NCBI RefSeq assembly: GCF_004341885.1
Contig: NZ_SLVX01000024.1
Coordinates: 1-64,000 of the forward strand
DNA: 64,000 bases
Direction of reading: 5' to 3'
From: Shinella granuli
Lineage (GTDB): Bacteria; Pseudomonadota; Alphaproteobacteria; Rhizobiales; Rhizobiaceae
The translations under genes were made by a program, and so were the position numbers. The notes under the pieces were generated by a model. The model worked only from the letters and a program-made list of their open reading frames with translations. It made no database searches and was not told the DNA's origin. Positions 25,689-34,318 of this stretch are shown one piece after another; within the stretch, counting starts at the first letter, position 1, and each line of letters begins with the position of its first letter.

Positions 25689-26509
25689 CCCTTGACGGCA
25701 CCGAGGGTTAGCCCTGCGACGAGCCAACGCTGGACGAGGATCGCGAGCGCGAGCGGCGGCAGCGCGATGAGCGTGGCGGCTGCCATCAGCGAGCCCCACT
25801 GGGTGGAACCTTCGCCGACGAAGTTGAAGGCGGCGGCAATCAGCGTCTTCGTGTCGGAGTTCGACAGGATCAGCGAGAAGAGGAAGAAGTTCCACGAGAA
25901 GACGAAGGCGAGGATCGACGCGACCGCGACGCCCGAGCCGACGAGCGGCAGGGCGATCCGCCAGAGAATGCGGGTCACCGAGCAGCCGTCCATCTGCGCC
26001 GCCTCGAAGACGCTGCGCGGAATGTTGTCGAAGAAGGGAAGCAGCACCCAGATGACGATCGGCATGGTGATCACCGCATGGCTGAGGATCAGCGCCGTGT
26101 AAGAGCCGATCAGCCCGACCTCGCGGAACATGATGTACCAGGGCAGCAGGAACAGCGTGCCCGGCGCCATCCGCGCGGCAAGCGTCAGGACGGCCGGCCA
26201 GGTGATGCGCGACCAGGAGACGGCGAAGGCGGCCGGGATGCCGAAGGCGAGGCCAAGCAGCGTCGATCCGATGGTCACCACGAAGCTGTTGACCGCATAG
26301 GACAGGAACGGCGTCGTCTGCCACAGCGTGACGTAGTTCTCGAAGGTCGGCTGGAAGAACAGCGTCGGCGGATAGGCCGTCACCTCGAAGGACGGCTTGA
26401 AGGAGGAAAGCACCATCCAGACGGTCGGCGCCAGGATAAGGATGCCCGCGACGGTCAGTTGCAGCGTGTTCAGCCAGTGGACCCAGCGGGGGCTCGAATG
26501 GTCGTTCAT
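25685..26509 (-). CDS. Carbohydrate ABC transporter permease, MalG/LacG type
   Basis: 274 residues, six membrane segments, and the coupling-loop motif EAAQMDGCSVTRILWRIALP. It pairs with the permease at 26520 (ten-base spacing) and should use the ATPase at 23600. Confidence 0.9.
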   Translation of the reverse strand: MNDHSSPRWVHWLNTLQLTVAGILILAPTVWMVLSSFKPSFEVTAYPPTLFFQPTFENYVTLWQTTPFLSYAVNSFVVTIGSTLLGLAFGIPAAFAVSWSRITWPAVLTLAARMAPGTLFLLPWYIMFREVGLIGSYTALILSHAVITMPIVIWVLLPFFDNIPRSVFEAAQMDGCSVTRILWRIALPLVGSGVAVASILAFVFSWNFFLFSLILSNSDTKTLIAAAFNFVGEGSTQWGSLMAAATLIALPPLALAILVQRWLVAGLTLGAVKG

Positions 26510-26519
26510 CGTCGTCTCC

Positions 26520-27395
26520 TTACCAGGCGACCGCGTTGCGCAGGCGGTTGAGCACGAGCACGGCGGCCAGCACGATGGCCGAGAGCGTGATCATGAGCGC
26601 GCTGGCATAGCCGATGTTGAAGAACTCGAAACCGACCCGGAACCCGTAGATGTTGAGCGTGTTCGAGGCATTGCCCGGCCCGCCCTGGGTGGTGATGTAG
26701 ATAATGTCGAAGAAGCGCAGCAGATCGACGCTCCGCAGCACGGCGGCCGTGACGATGGTCGGCAGCAGCAGCGGCAGGGTGATGCGCCGGAAGATGCGGA
26801 ACGGAGAAGCGCCGTCGATCTGGGCGGCCTCGTAGACGCTGGGCGGCAGGGACTGCAGCCCGCCGAGAACGATCAGCGCGACATAGGGCGCCCATTGCCA
26901 GGTATCGATCAGGGCGATGGTCGGGATCACCCAGGTCGGAGAGGCCAGCCATTCGGAGGCCGGAAGGCCGAGCGACACCAGGATGTAGTTGGCCGCGCCC
27001 AAGGAGGGGTCGAGAATGACGAGCCACATCATGCCGGCCACCACGGGCGGCATCATGAAGGGCGAGATCAGAAGCGAACGCAAGAGGCCGGACAACCGCT
27101 TGGAATGAAACAGCAGCATGGCGAGATAGATGCCGGCGACGAGCTGCAGGACCATGGACAGGGCGTAGAGCGCGAAGGTGACGTAGAGGCCGTTCCAGAA
27201 CTCGCCGTCGGCAACGAGCGCCGCATAGTTGGCGCCGCCTGCAAAGCTCGCCTCCCCCGTCGACGAGAACGCGTGGAAGCCGAGCCAGATCGTGTAGACC
27301 ACCGGAAAGGCGATCATGGCGACGGTGAAGAGGACCGCCGGTGCGGAGAGCGCGGCAAGCTGCCGTCCCTGGCTGTTGGTCGAGCCTGGAGTCAT
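26520..27395 (-). CDS. Carbohydrate ABC transporter permease, MalF/LacF type
   Basis: 291 residues with six membrane segments and the coupling motif EAAQIDGASPFRIFRRITLP. It follows the binding-protein gene by 69 bases, a gap containing a perfect 8-bp hairpin (27431-27456). Confidence 0.9.
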   Translation of the reverse strand: MTPGSTNSQGRQLAALSAPAVLFTVAMIAFPVVYTIWLGFHAFSSTGEASFAGGANYAALVADGEFWNGLYVTFALYALSMVLQLVAGIYLAMLLFHSKRLSGLLRSLLISPFMMPPVVAGMMWLVILDPSLGAANYILVSLGLPASEWLASPTWVIPTIALIDTWQWAPYVALIVLGGLQSLPPSVYEAAQIDGASPFRIFRRITLPLLLPTIVTAAVLRSVDLLRFFDIIYITTQGGPGNASNTLNIYGFRVGFEFFNIGYASALMITLSAIVLAAVLVLNRLRNAVAW

Positions 27396-27430
27396 TGTCC
27401 GGTCCTTCCAGTGGGCGATTGCGTCGGATA

Positions 27431-27456
27431 CCGGGTCCCGCCGAAGCAGGACCCGG
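27431..27456 (-). other. Intercistronic hairpin between binding-protein and permease genes
   Basis: CCGGGTCC (27431-27438) and GGACCCGG (27449-27456) form a perfect 8-bp stem with a ten-base loop. In ABC importer operons such hairpins often protect the binding-protein message and reduce read-through to the permeases, which gives more binding protein than channel. No U-run follows, so it is unlikely to be a full terminator. Confidence 0.5.
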
Positions 27457-27464
27457 CAGATGCG

Positions 27465-28757
27465 CTACTTGCGGGCGATCAGGCCGTCGAGCGCGCTGTC
27501 GGCGGCGGCGCATGCCTCCTCGACCGACCGCTGCCCGAGAAGCACGTCCTGCACGGCCTGGCCGATATAGTCCCGCGATTCCGGATTGGCGATGATGGGG
27601 TAGCCGACTTCGGAAGACCCGTCGGACGCCAGCACGCCGAGCGCCGCCTGCCAGCTCGCCCGCACGGGCGCCTCGGCGATCCAGGCCTTGTACTCCTCCT
27701 CGGCGGCGACGGAGGCGCGCGGCGAGGCGACACCCTGAAGCGCCAGGCGCTTCTGCATTTCCGGGCTGGAGGCCCACTGCACGAAGTACCAGGCCGCATC
27801 CTTCCTGGCGCTGCGGCTGGAAATCGCAAGGCCCCAGCCGATCGCCGTCGGGACAGTTCCCGCCTCGCCGGCCGGCAGCGGAATCACATCCGTGTCGTTC
27901 AGACGCTCGCCGCCCTCCATGATGGTGCGCAGTTCGTTGGAGGATTCGAAGGCCATCGCCGCCCGGCCGCTGCGATAGAGCGCGGAGATCTGGTAGAAGC
28001 TGTAGTTCGCCGCGCCGGGCGGCCCGTATTCGCGCATCAGGTCGCCGTACCAGGCGATGGCCTTCTGGCCCGCCGGCGCGCAGAGGGCCGACTTGCCGTC
28101 GACGATGTAGGTGCCGCCCATATTGTGCAGGACGTTGCTGAACGTATAGGCGATCGCCGGCTTCAGGCCGCGCGAGGCGAAGGGCGTGACGCCGGCGTCG
28201 CACTCCTTGATCTTTTCGGCCGCGGCCCGCACGTCGTCGAGCGAAGCCGGCTTGGCAAGGCCGCATTTCTCGAAGATATCCGTCCGGTAGTAGAGCAGCG
28301 GGCCTTCGAGGTTGAGCGGGATGCTGGTCAGCTTGCCATCGAATGTCGCAGCCTTTACGAGAGCGGGGCTCACACCTGCGAAATCGTATTCCGGAGCCAC
28401 GGAGCCCTGCGTATAGGCCGAAAGGTCGGCATACCAGCCGGAGGCCGCGAACTGCTGCCCTTCGCGGGAGGCGAGGGTCATGAACACATCGATCTCGTCG
28501 CTGCCGGAATTGAGCACGGTGACGAGGCGCTGGCGCATCTGCTGCTCCTGGTAGGAGTCGACCCGCAGGTTGATCCCGGTCAGCGCGGTGAATTCATCCT
28601 TGTAGGACAAGACCGCCTGGGACCAGGGATTGTTGTTGGCCAGGAATGAAACCGTTTCACCTTCATGCGCCTTCCAGTCGAAGGCGAAGGCGGAGGTCGC
28701 CGTCCCGGCCAGGAGCACGGACAGGACAACAGCAGGGATAGAACGATTTTTCAGCAT
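27465..28757 (-). CDS. Sugar ABC transporter substrate-binding protein, family 1
   Basis: 430 residues from the ATG at 28757, preceded by GGAGGAAGAT; an in-frame GTG at 28769 is too close to that site. Signal peptide MLKNRSIPAVVLSVLLAG...SAFAF. The mature protein has the extracellular-solute-binding layout with TALTGINLRVDSYQEQQMRQRL and GRAAMAFESSNELRTIM. It is the first gene of the operon, directly downstream of LacI operator 1. It binds a sugar or sugar derivative that I cannot identify from sequence. Confidence 0.9.
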   Translation of the reverse strand: MLKNRSIPAVVLSVLLAGTATSAFAFDWKAHEGETVSFLANNNPWSQAVLSYKDEFTALTGINLRVDSYQEQQMRQRLVTVLNSGSDEIDVFMTLASREGQQFAASGWYADLSAYTQGSVAPEYDFAGVSPALVKAATFDGKLTSIPLNLEGPLLYYRTDIFEKCGLAKPASLDDVRAAAEKIKECDAGVTPFASRGLKPAIAYTFSNVLHNMGGTYIVDGKSALCAPAGQKAIAWYGDLMREYGPPGAANYSFYQISALYRSGRAAMAFESSNELRTIMEGGERLNDTDVIPLPAGEAGTVPTAIGWGLAISSRSARKDAAWYFVQWASSPEMQKRLALQGVASPRASVAAEEEYKAWIAEAPVRASWQAALGVLASDGSSEVGYPIIANPESRDYIGQAVQDVLLGQRSVEEACAAADSALDGLIARK

Positions 28758-28818
28758 ATCTTCCTCCACAAGGCCGCTTTCAGCGGCAGATCGAGCGCTT
28801 CTCCCGAGCGCAATCTCT

Positions 28819-28834
28819 ATGTAACCGGTTACAT
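28819..28834. promoter_or_regulatory. LacI-family operator 1 with overlapping promoter of the sugar operon
   Basis: Perfect 16-bp palindrome ATGTAACCGGTTACAT with the central CG of LacI-family sites. On the minus strand TTGACA (28859-28854) lies just upstream and TAATAT/TATGTA at its edge could be the -10. A bound repressor would cover the start of transcription of the operon beginning at 28757. Confidence 0.75.
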
Positions 28835-28937
28835 ATTATGTTGCAGGCGTCGCTGTCAACACTCAGTCTTCATGAAATTAATGCTGCATTGCAAGGCTAT
28901 TTCCGTTTGACATTCACGAGCTGATCGTCACACAACA

Positions 28938-28951
28938 ATGTAACGTTACAT
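28938..28951. promoter_or_regulatory. LacI-family operator 2, next to the lacI start codon
   Basis: Perfect 14-bp palindrome ATGTAACGTTACAT, the same half-sites as operator 1 but without the two central bases, 15 bases before the ATG at 28967. It suggests autoregulation, and DNA looping with operator 1, whose centre lies about 118 bases away. Confidence 0.7.
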
Positions 28952-28966
28952 GATCCAGGCGGTTGC

Positions 28967-29995
28967 ATGACCAGTGAGAAGGAAAAGACAGGCATCCGGG
29001 CGGTCGCGAAGCTTTCGGGCGTCTCGACGGCAACGGTCTCGCGCGCCCTCAACAATCCTCAGAGCGTGAGCGAAGACCTGCGCGCCCGCATTCAGCGGGT
29101 GATAGACGAGACCGGCTACGTGCCGCACGGCATGGCACGGGCTTTGTCCAGCAACAGGACGCGCACGATCGGCGCCATCATCCCCACCATCGACAATGCC
29201 ATGTTCGCCCGCGGGATCGAGTCGCTGCAGAAATTCCTCTCCTCGCGCGGCTACATGCTCATTCTCTCGACGAACGGCTACGATATCGATGTGGAGCTGG
29301 AGCAGGCACGCAACCTGATCAGCCGTGGCGTCGACGGGCTCATCCTGCGCGGCGACTGTCACCACCAGGCGCTGCGTGACCTGCTGGCGGCCCGCGACGT
29401 GCCCTTCATCAATGTCGGCATCTACAATCCGAGCCAGCCGCATCCGAGCATCGGCGTCGACAACGAGGCGGCCGCGCACCGCGCCATGATGCATCTCATC
29501 GAGATCGGCCACCGCCGCATCGGCGTAGTCAGCGCGCTCCAGCGCAACAACGACCGCGCCAGCGCGCGAATAAGGGGGTTCCGCCGTGCCCTTGCCGAAC
29601 ACGGGCTGGACCTGCCGGAAGCGTGGCATGTCGAGGTGCGCTACACGCTGGACGATGCGCGGGAAGCCGCGCGGCAGATCCTCATGGCTCCGAGTGTCCC
29701 GACGGCCATCGCCTGCGGCAATGACGTGCTCGCCTATGGCGTCATGCTGGAAGCGGAGCGCAGGGGCCTGAAGATTCCCGCCGACCTTTCGGTCGTCGGC
29801 TTCGACGACCTCGAATGGAGCCGCCACCTGCGCCCCGCCTTGACGACGCTCCACGTTCCGACGGACCTGACCTGGAAGGGCGCCGGCGAGTATATCCTCG
29901 CCCGCCTCGACGGCCACAAGGTTCCCACGCACTACGAGGTGGATTACGCGCTCGTCGTGCGCGAATCGACCGCCCCGCCGGCGAGCACCCCGTAG
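28967..29995 (+). CDS. LacI-family transcriptional regulator
   Basis: 342 residues. The N-terminal helix-turn-helix reads GIRAVAKLSGVSTATVSRALN with the following hinge helix; the periplasmic-binding-like effector domain spans about residues 65-335 (TIGAIIPTIDNAMFARGIE, SVVGFDDLEWSRHLRPALTT). It is divergent from the 28757-17438 operon and flanked by two matching palindromes. It probably represses the operon until the sugar or an intermediate is present. Confidence 0.93.
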   Translation: MTSEKEKTGIRAVAKLSGVSTATVSRALNNPQSVSEDLRARIQRVIDETGYVPHGMARALSSNRTRTIGAIIPTIDNAMFARGIESLQKFLSSRGYMLILSTNGYDIDVELEQARNLISRGVDGLILRGDCHHQALRDLLAARDVPFINVGIYNPSQPHPSIGVDNEAAAHRAMMHLIEIGHRRIGVVSALQRNNDRASARIRGFRRALAEHGLDLPEAWHVEVRYTLDDAREAARQILMAPSVPTAIACGNDVLAYGVMLEAERRGLKIPADLSVVGFDDLEWSRHLRPALTTLHVPTDLTWKGAGEYILARLDGHKVPTHYEVDYALVVRESTAPPASTP

Positions 29996-30035
29996 CGATA
30001 CGCCAAAGGGTGATCGAGCCCGGCCCGCGCGCCGG

Positions 30036-30167
30036 TCATGGTTGCAGATGGATGACCGACAGCGCGACAAGGCCGGCCAGCGGCGACGGTTCCGGCGAAA
30101 AGGCGTCGTAGGCGCAGGGCGCCGCAAGCACGGCGCCCATCAGCAGGCAAGCGAGGATATGTTTCAT
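30036..30167 (-). CDS. Small putative secreted peptide (43 aa)
   Basis: Begins MKHILACLLMGAVLAAPC, a short signal-peptide-like stretch, and continues AYDAFSPEPSPLAGLVALS. A strong GGGAGGGCGCG ribosome site precedes the ATG, and the gene starts 18 bases after the ohr stop, so it is probably co-transcribed. The Cys follows Pro, so it is not a standard lipobox. I do not recognise it. Confidence 0.5.
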   Translation of the reverse strand: MKHILACLLMGAVLAAPCAYDAFSPEPSPLAGLVALSVIHLQP

Positions 30168-30185
30168 CGCGCCCTCCCGTGCCCG

Positions 30186-30602
30186 TCAGGCCAGCGCCAG
30201 GACGACATCGATATTGCCGCGCGTCGCCTTGGAATAGGGGCAGATCTGGTGTGCCTCGTCCACAAGCGCGCGTGCAAGCGCAGGCTCGAGGCCGGGCAGG
30301 CCGATGTTCAGGCGGGCCTGAAGAAAGTAGGCGTCGCCCGCCGTGCCGAGGTCCACTTCCGCAACGACGACGGTTTCCGCCGGCAGCCGGATCTTGCGCC
30401 CGGCGGCGGCGCGGCCGAGCGCTCCGATGAAGCAGGCGGACCAGCCGGCGGCGAAGAGCTGTTCGGGATTGGTGCCGGCCCTGCCGCTGCCCGGCGGCGA
30501 AAGGCGGACGTCGAGCTGCGCGTCGTCGCTGCGGGCGGCGCCTTCGCGGCCGCCGGTGGTACGGGTCCTGCCGGTATAGAGAACCTTCTCGATCCTGCTC
30601 AT
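30186..30602 (-). CDS. ohr: Organic hydroperoxide resistance protein, Ohr/OsmC family
   Basis: 138 residues from the ATG at 30602. The peroxidatic Cys is in AAGWSACFIGALG and the resolving Cys in AHQICPYSKATRGNIDV, both conserved in Ohr. It reduces organic hydroperoxides in the cytoplasm. No OhrR-type MarR regulator is adjacent. The upstream gap 30603-30734 contains a sequence shared with the promoter region near 34025. Confidence 0.88.
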   Translation of the reverse strand: MSRIEKVLYTGRTRTTGGREGAARSDDAQLDVRLSPPGSGRAGTNPEQLFAAGWSACFIGALGRAAAGRKIRLPAETVVVAEVDLGTAGDAYFLQARLNIGLPGLEPALARALVDEAHQICPYSKATRGNIDVVLALA

Positions 30603-30734
30603 GGGATGCTCCTTGGTTTGGTCGCCTTCTGCGACGCTGTTGACCGGAGCGTTCTGACGGGCCCACGTATCCGGCATGTTTCCGGAACGCGCGAAAATGT
30701 ATCGAAACGTAGCCGCCCCGACGTCGCTGTGCTT

Positions 30735-32048
30735 TCAGGGCAGCACGATCTCGGCGGCAAACCCGCCGCCTGGGCGGTTGGAGAGCCGGACCGTCCCGCC
30801 GAGCGCGGCGGCGAGCTGCTGGGCGATGGCAAGGCCGAGACCCGTGCCGCCGGTTTCCCGGTTGCGCGACTGCTCCAGCCGGAAGAAGGGCTGCATGGCG
30901 GCCTCAAGCTTCTCCGCCGGTATGCCCGGCCCGCGATCGAGCACGGCGATGATGGTCTCGCCCCCGCCTCCCCGCCGAACGCCGATTTCGGCGCTGCCGG
31001 CATATTTCAAGGCATTGTCGACGAGATTGGCCAGGATGCGGCGGAGCGCATGGGGCTTCGTCGCGACCGTGCCGGACACCATGCCGACAACCTGAACGGC
31101 CTTGCCGGTATCCTGGTAGTCGTAGGCGATGCTGTCGATGAAGGAGGACAGGTCAATGCGCGAGGCCTTCTCGCCATTGCCATGGGCGCTGCGGGCATAG
31201 GCGATGCCGTCCTGCACCAGCCGTTCGATTTCCGAAAGGTCGTGCACCAGCTTGTCTCGCTCGGGCGTATCGTCCGCCATGTCGGCGCGCAGGCGCATGC
31301 GCGTGATCGGCGTCTGCAGATCGTGGGAGATGGCGGCAAGAATCTGTACCCGCTCTTCCAGATAGTGCACGATGCGCTCGCGCATGGCGTTGAAGGCCGT
31401 CGCCGCATGGGTGACCTCGCTCGGCCCGCCCTCGTCGAGCGGTAGGCCCGGCCGGTTGGGATCGAGCGCGTTGGCGGCGGCGGCGAGCGTTTCCAGCGGC
31501 CGCACCGCCAGCCGGACCGCATACCAGGCGCAGAGCAGAAGCAACGCCATCTGCACGACGAAGACATAGGGCAGCCAGTCCGCCACCGGCATGACGCCGC
31601 GCGGCGTGATGTCGATCGTCAACGGGCTTCCGTCGCTGAGCGCCAGATGCGCCTGCAAGCGCGGCACGTCGCCGGGAACGGATTCGACGCGCAGGGGGAA
31701 CCGGTGGCCGACCGCCTCCTCGATCCGCGCCACGATCTCGGCACTGAGCCGCGAGGTTTCCGGCACGCCGGGCAGGCCCTCCCCCAGCACGAACCGGTAG
31801 TTGCCGCGGCCGAGGCGATCGACGAGGCCGGCCCGCTCGCCCGCCGGCAGCCGGTCCAGGACCGCGATCGATGTCGCCACGTCGTTTTCCAGCGTGCCCA
31901 GCATCACCGCCTTCGCGGACATGTAGCGCTCCAGATAGAGCACGCTGAAGGACAGGCCGTAGGCAACGGCCAGACCGACGAAGAGGATGAGGAATATCCG
32001 GGCGCGCAGGGTGCCCGGCAGCAGGCGGGAGAGACCCGCCGAACTCAT
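30735..32048 (-). CDS. Sensor histidine kinase, EnvZ/HAMP type
   Basis: 437 residues. Membrane segment near 17-40, a periplasmic domain of about 125 residues, a second membrane segment (WLPYVFVVQMALLLLCAW), a HAMP domain, the phospho-acceptor His in AAISHDLQTPITRMRL and a catalytic domain ending GTGLGLAIAQQLAAALGG. The ATG at 32048 overlaps the stop of the response regulator gene (ATGA), so the pair is coupled. The signal is unknown. Confidence 0.92.
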   Translation of the reverse strand: MSSAGLSRLLPGTLRARIFLILFVGLAVAYGLSFSVLYLERYMSAKAVMLGTLENDVATSIAVLDRLPAGERAGLVDRLGRGNYRFVLGEGLPGVPETSRLSAEIVARIEEAVGHRFPLRVESVPGDVPRLQAHLALSDGSPLTIDITPRGVMPVADWLPYVFVVQMALLLLCAWYAVRLAVRPLETLAAAANALDPNRPGLPLDEGGPSEVTHAATAFNAMRERIVHYLEERVQILAAISHDLQTPITRMRLRADMADDTPERDKLVHDLSEIERLVQDGIAYARSAHGNGEKASRIDLSSFIDSIAYDYQDTGKAVQVVGMVSGTVATKPHALRRILANLVDNALKYAGSAEIGVRRGGGGETIIAVLDRGPGIPAEKLEAAMQPFFRLEQSRNRETGGTGLGLAIAQQLAAALGGTVRLSNRPGGGFAAEIVLP

Positions 32049-32785
32049 GGCCGTGGCTCCGAGATTGCGATGGGAACCGAGAAGACGTATCCTTCGCTGC
32101 GCACCGTCTTGATATAGGTGGGCTCGCGCGCGTCGTCGCCCAGCCGCTGGCGCAGCCGGCTGACGAGAAGATCGATGGAGCGGTCGAAGAATTCCGCGTC
32201 GCGCCCCTGCGTGAGATTCAGCAACTGGTCGCGATTGAGCACGCGCTGGGGATGATCGATGAAGACGCGCAGGAGGCGGTATTCCGCGCCGCTGAGCGCG
32301 ATCTCCGTACCGTCCCGGTCGAGGAGATGGCGGCCGACGGTATCGAGCCGCCAATCGCCGAAGCTCAGGACCTGGCCGGCCTCGCTGATCTGCAGGTTCG
32401 GAGGCAGCATGCGCGTGCGCCGAAGCACGGCCTTGATGCGGGCGAGCAATTCGCGCGCCGCGAAGGGTTTCGCGAGATAATCGTCGGCCCCCATTTCGAG
32501 CCCGATGATGCGGTCCATCTCGTCGCTGCGGGCCGTCAGCATCAGGATCGGCGTCGCCTTGTGCTTTCCCGCCCGCAGCTCCCGGCAGAGCACGAGCCCG
32601 TCGTCGCCCGGCATCATCACATCGAGCACGATGAGATCGACGGCATTGGCTTCGAGAAAGGCGCGCATCTGGCGGCCATCGGCGGCGATGGTCGTCCTGA
32701 GCCCGTTCTTCTTCAGGTAGGACGACAGCAATTCGCGGATCTCACGGTCGTCGTCGACGATCAGGATATGGTCGATATGCTCCAT
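32045..32785 (-). CDS. OmpR-family response regulator
   Basis: 246 residues from the ATG at 32785. The receiver domain has acidic pocket VDDD, phospho-acceptor Asp in LIVLDVMMPGDDG and Lys in LAKPFAARE; the C-terminal winged helix includes RVLNRDQLLNLTQGRDAEF and TYIKTVRSEGYVF. It is partner of the kinase at 30735. Likely targets are the adjacent exported hydrolase and DipZ genes and perhaps ohr. Confidence 0.93.
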   Translation of the reverse strand: MEHIDHILIVDDDREIRELLSSYLKKNGLRTTIAADGRQMRAFLEANAVDLIVLDVMMPGDDGLVLCRELRAGKHKATPILMLTARSDEMDRIIGLEMGADDYLAKPFAARELLARIKAVLRRTRMLPPNLQISEAGQVLSFGDWRLDTVGRHLLDRDGTEIALSGAEYRLLRVFIDHPQRVLNRDQLLNLTQGRDAEFFDRSIDLLVSRLRQRLGDDAREPTYIKTVRSEGYVFSVPIAISEPRP

Positions 32786-32868
32786 GGGAACTTCCGAAAT
32801 CTGTGCGCCAGCCTCACATGTAGACCGTGCGCCGCTGGCCGCGAAGGGGAGAAATGCGGCAACGCGCC

Positions 32869-33912
32869 TTAAATCCGCGCAACGTCGAGCACGGCCCTGG
32901 CGAAATCCTCCGGCGCCTCCTGCGGCAGGTTGTGGCCGATGCCGCCGCCAATCGTACGATGCTCGTATGGCCCGACGAACTTCTTCGCGTAGACGGCAGG
33001 ATCGGGATGCGGCGCGCCGTTGGCATCGCCCTCCAGCGTGATCGTCGGGAGGGCGATGGAAGGCGCCTCCGCGAGACGGCGCTCGTAGGCGTCGTATTGC
33101 GCCTCCCCCTTCGCAAGGTCCAGGCGCCATCGATAATTGTGGATGGTGATCGCGACATGATCGGGATTGTCGAAGGCCGCCGCCGAACGCTGGAAGGTCG
33201 CGTCGTCGAACATCCAGGTCGGCGACGCCGTGCGCCAGATCAGCCTTGCGAAATCGGCCGTGTGCGCTTCATAGCCGGCGCGGCCCCGCTCGGTCGCAAA
33301 ATAGAACTGATACCACCAGGCGAGCTCCGCCGCGGGCATGAGCGGTTCGCGGTTGACCGCCTGGCTGCCGATCAGATAGCCGCTCACCGAAACCATGGCC
33401 TCGCAGCGCTCCGGCCAGAGCGCGGCCATGATGTTGACGGTGCGCGCGCCCCAGTCACAGCCGGCGACGATCGCCTTTTCGATGCCGAGGGCATCCATCA
33501 GCGCGATCATGTCGGCGGCGAACGCGGATTGCTGGCCGTTGCGCGGCGTCTCCTGCGACAGGAAGCGCGTGGTGCCATAGCCGCGCAGATAGGGCACGAT
33601 GACCCGGTAGCCGGCCGCCGCAAGTATGGGCGCGACATCGACATAGGTGTGGATGTCATAGGGCCAGCCGTGCACCAGGAGCACCGCCCGGCCGCCGGAC
33701 GGGCCGAGCTCGGCATAACCGATATCGAGCACGCCGGCCCTTGTCTGTCTCAGCGCCGGGAAAGATGCGATCGCCCCGCCCCTGGCGACAGAGGATGACG
33801 CGGCGGACGACTGTGCGTTCGCAACGGCCGCCAGGCCGAACTCGGCGGCGGCGAGGGTCATGGCGGCAAGGCCGAAGAAACGGCGGCGCTCGGGATTGAT
33901 CGTGTCGGGCAT
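32869..33912 (-). CDS. Tat-exported alpha/beta hydrolase, epoxide-hydrolase-like
   Basis: 347 residues from the ATG at 33912 behind GGAGAAAG. The twin-arginine signal RRRFFGLAAMTLAAAEFGLA predicts export of a folded protein. The hydrolase domain has LLVHGWPYD (oxyanion region), nucleophile elbow AGCDWGART with Asp as in epoxide hydrolases or haloalkane dehalogenases, and the catalytic His in GGIGHNLP. It lies 83 bases upstream of the two-component system on the same strand. Confidence 0.85.
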   Translation of the reverse strand: MPDTINPERRRFFGLAAMTLAAAEFGLAAVANAQSSAASSSVARGGAIASFPALRQTRAGVLDIGYAELGPSGGRAVLLVHGWPYDIHTYVDVAPILAAAGYRVIVPYLRGYGTTRFLSQETPRNGQQSAFAADMIALMDALGIEKAIVAGCDWGARTVNIMAALWPERCEAMVSVSGYLIGSQAVNREPLMPAAELAWWYQFYFATERGRAGYEAHTADFARLIWRTASPTWMFDDATFQRSAAAFDNPDHVAITIHNYRWRLDLAKGEAQYDAYERRLAEAPSIALPTITLEGDANGAPHPDPAVYAKKFVGPYEHRTIGGGIGHNLPQEAPEDFARAVLDVARI

Positions 33913-34318
33913 GGGCTTTCTCCTGCTGGAATGAACATGGCGGGAAAAAAGCCGGCGGCATGTATCCCGACTGTGTCTCCTGCGGCATCTTTCTGCATGC
34001 GGATGTAACATCCGGCCGTCCGGATACGTTCTGATACAATTCCGTCCCGGAGCATTTTCGGTGAGGTCCACTCGCCGAACGGTTCATCTCTTTGTTCCTT
34101 CAATAAAATATCTGCGCCCGTTTGCCGGAATTGCTCCAGCCGCCTGCCGGGCACGGCGGCACTCGTCGCACATCCCCGGCAACCGGCGCCGCCCTACACT
34201 TCGGTACAAATCCCCCCGGTCCCGGACACATGCGGGATACGTCCTGCTGGCGATATCGCCCTGCCGGCCGTGCTGCGTCGCCGCCCGGTAACCGGACACC
34301 CGTTCAAAGGAAACGACG
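33913..34318. other. Divergent intergenic region with short repeated motifs
   Basis: This 406-base gap separates the Tat hydrolase (minus) from dipZ (plus). It holds GGATGTAACATCC, a small palindrome near 34007, and TACGTTCTGATACAATTCCG at 34025-34044. The latter matches 16 of 20 bases of the minus-strand sequence TACGTTTCGATACATTTTCG at 30711-30692, upstream of ohr. A shorter copy, GATACGTCCTG, lies near 34236. These could be binding sites for the adjacent OmpR-family regulator. No gene is supported here. Confidence 0.35.

Noticed and set aside
26397-28649. Plus-strand open frame of 750 codons
   Set aside because: It is antisense to the sugar permease and binding-protein genes and has no recognisable domain.
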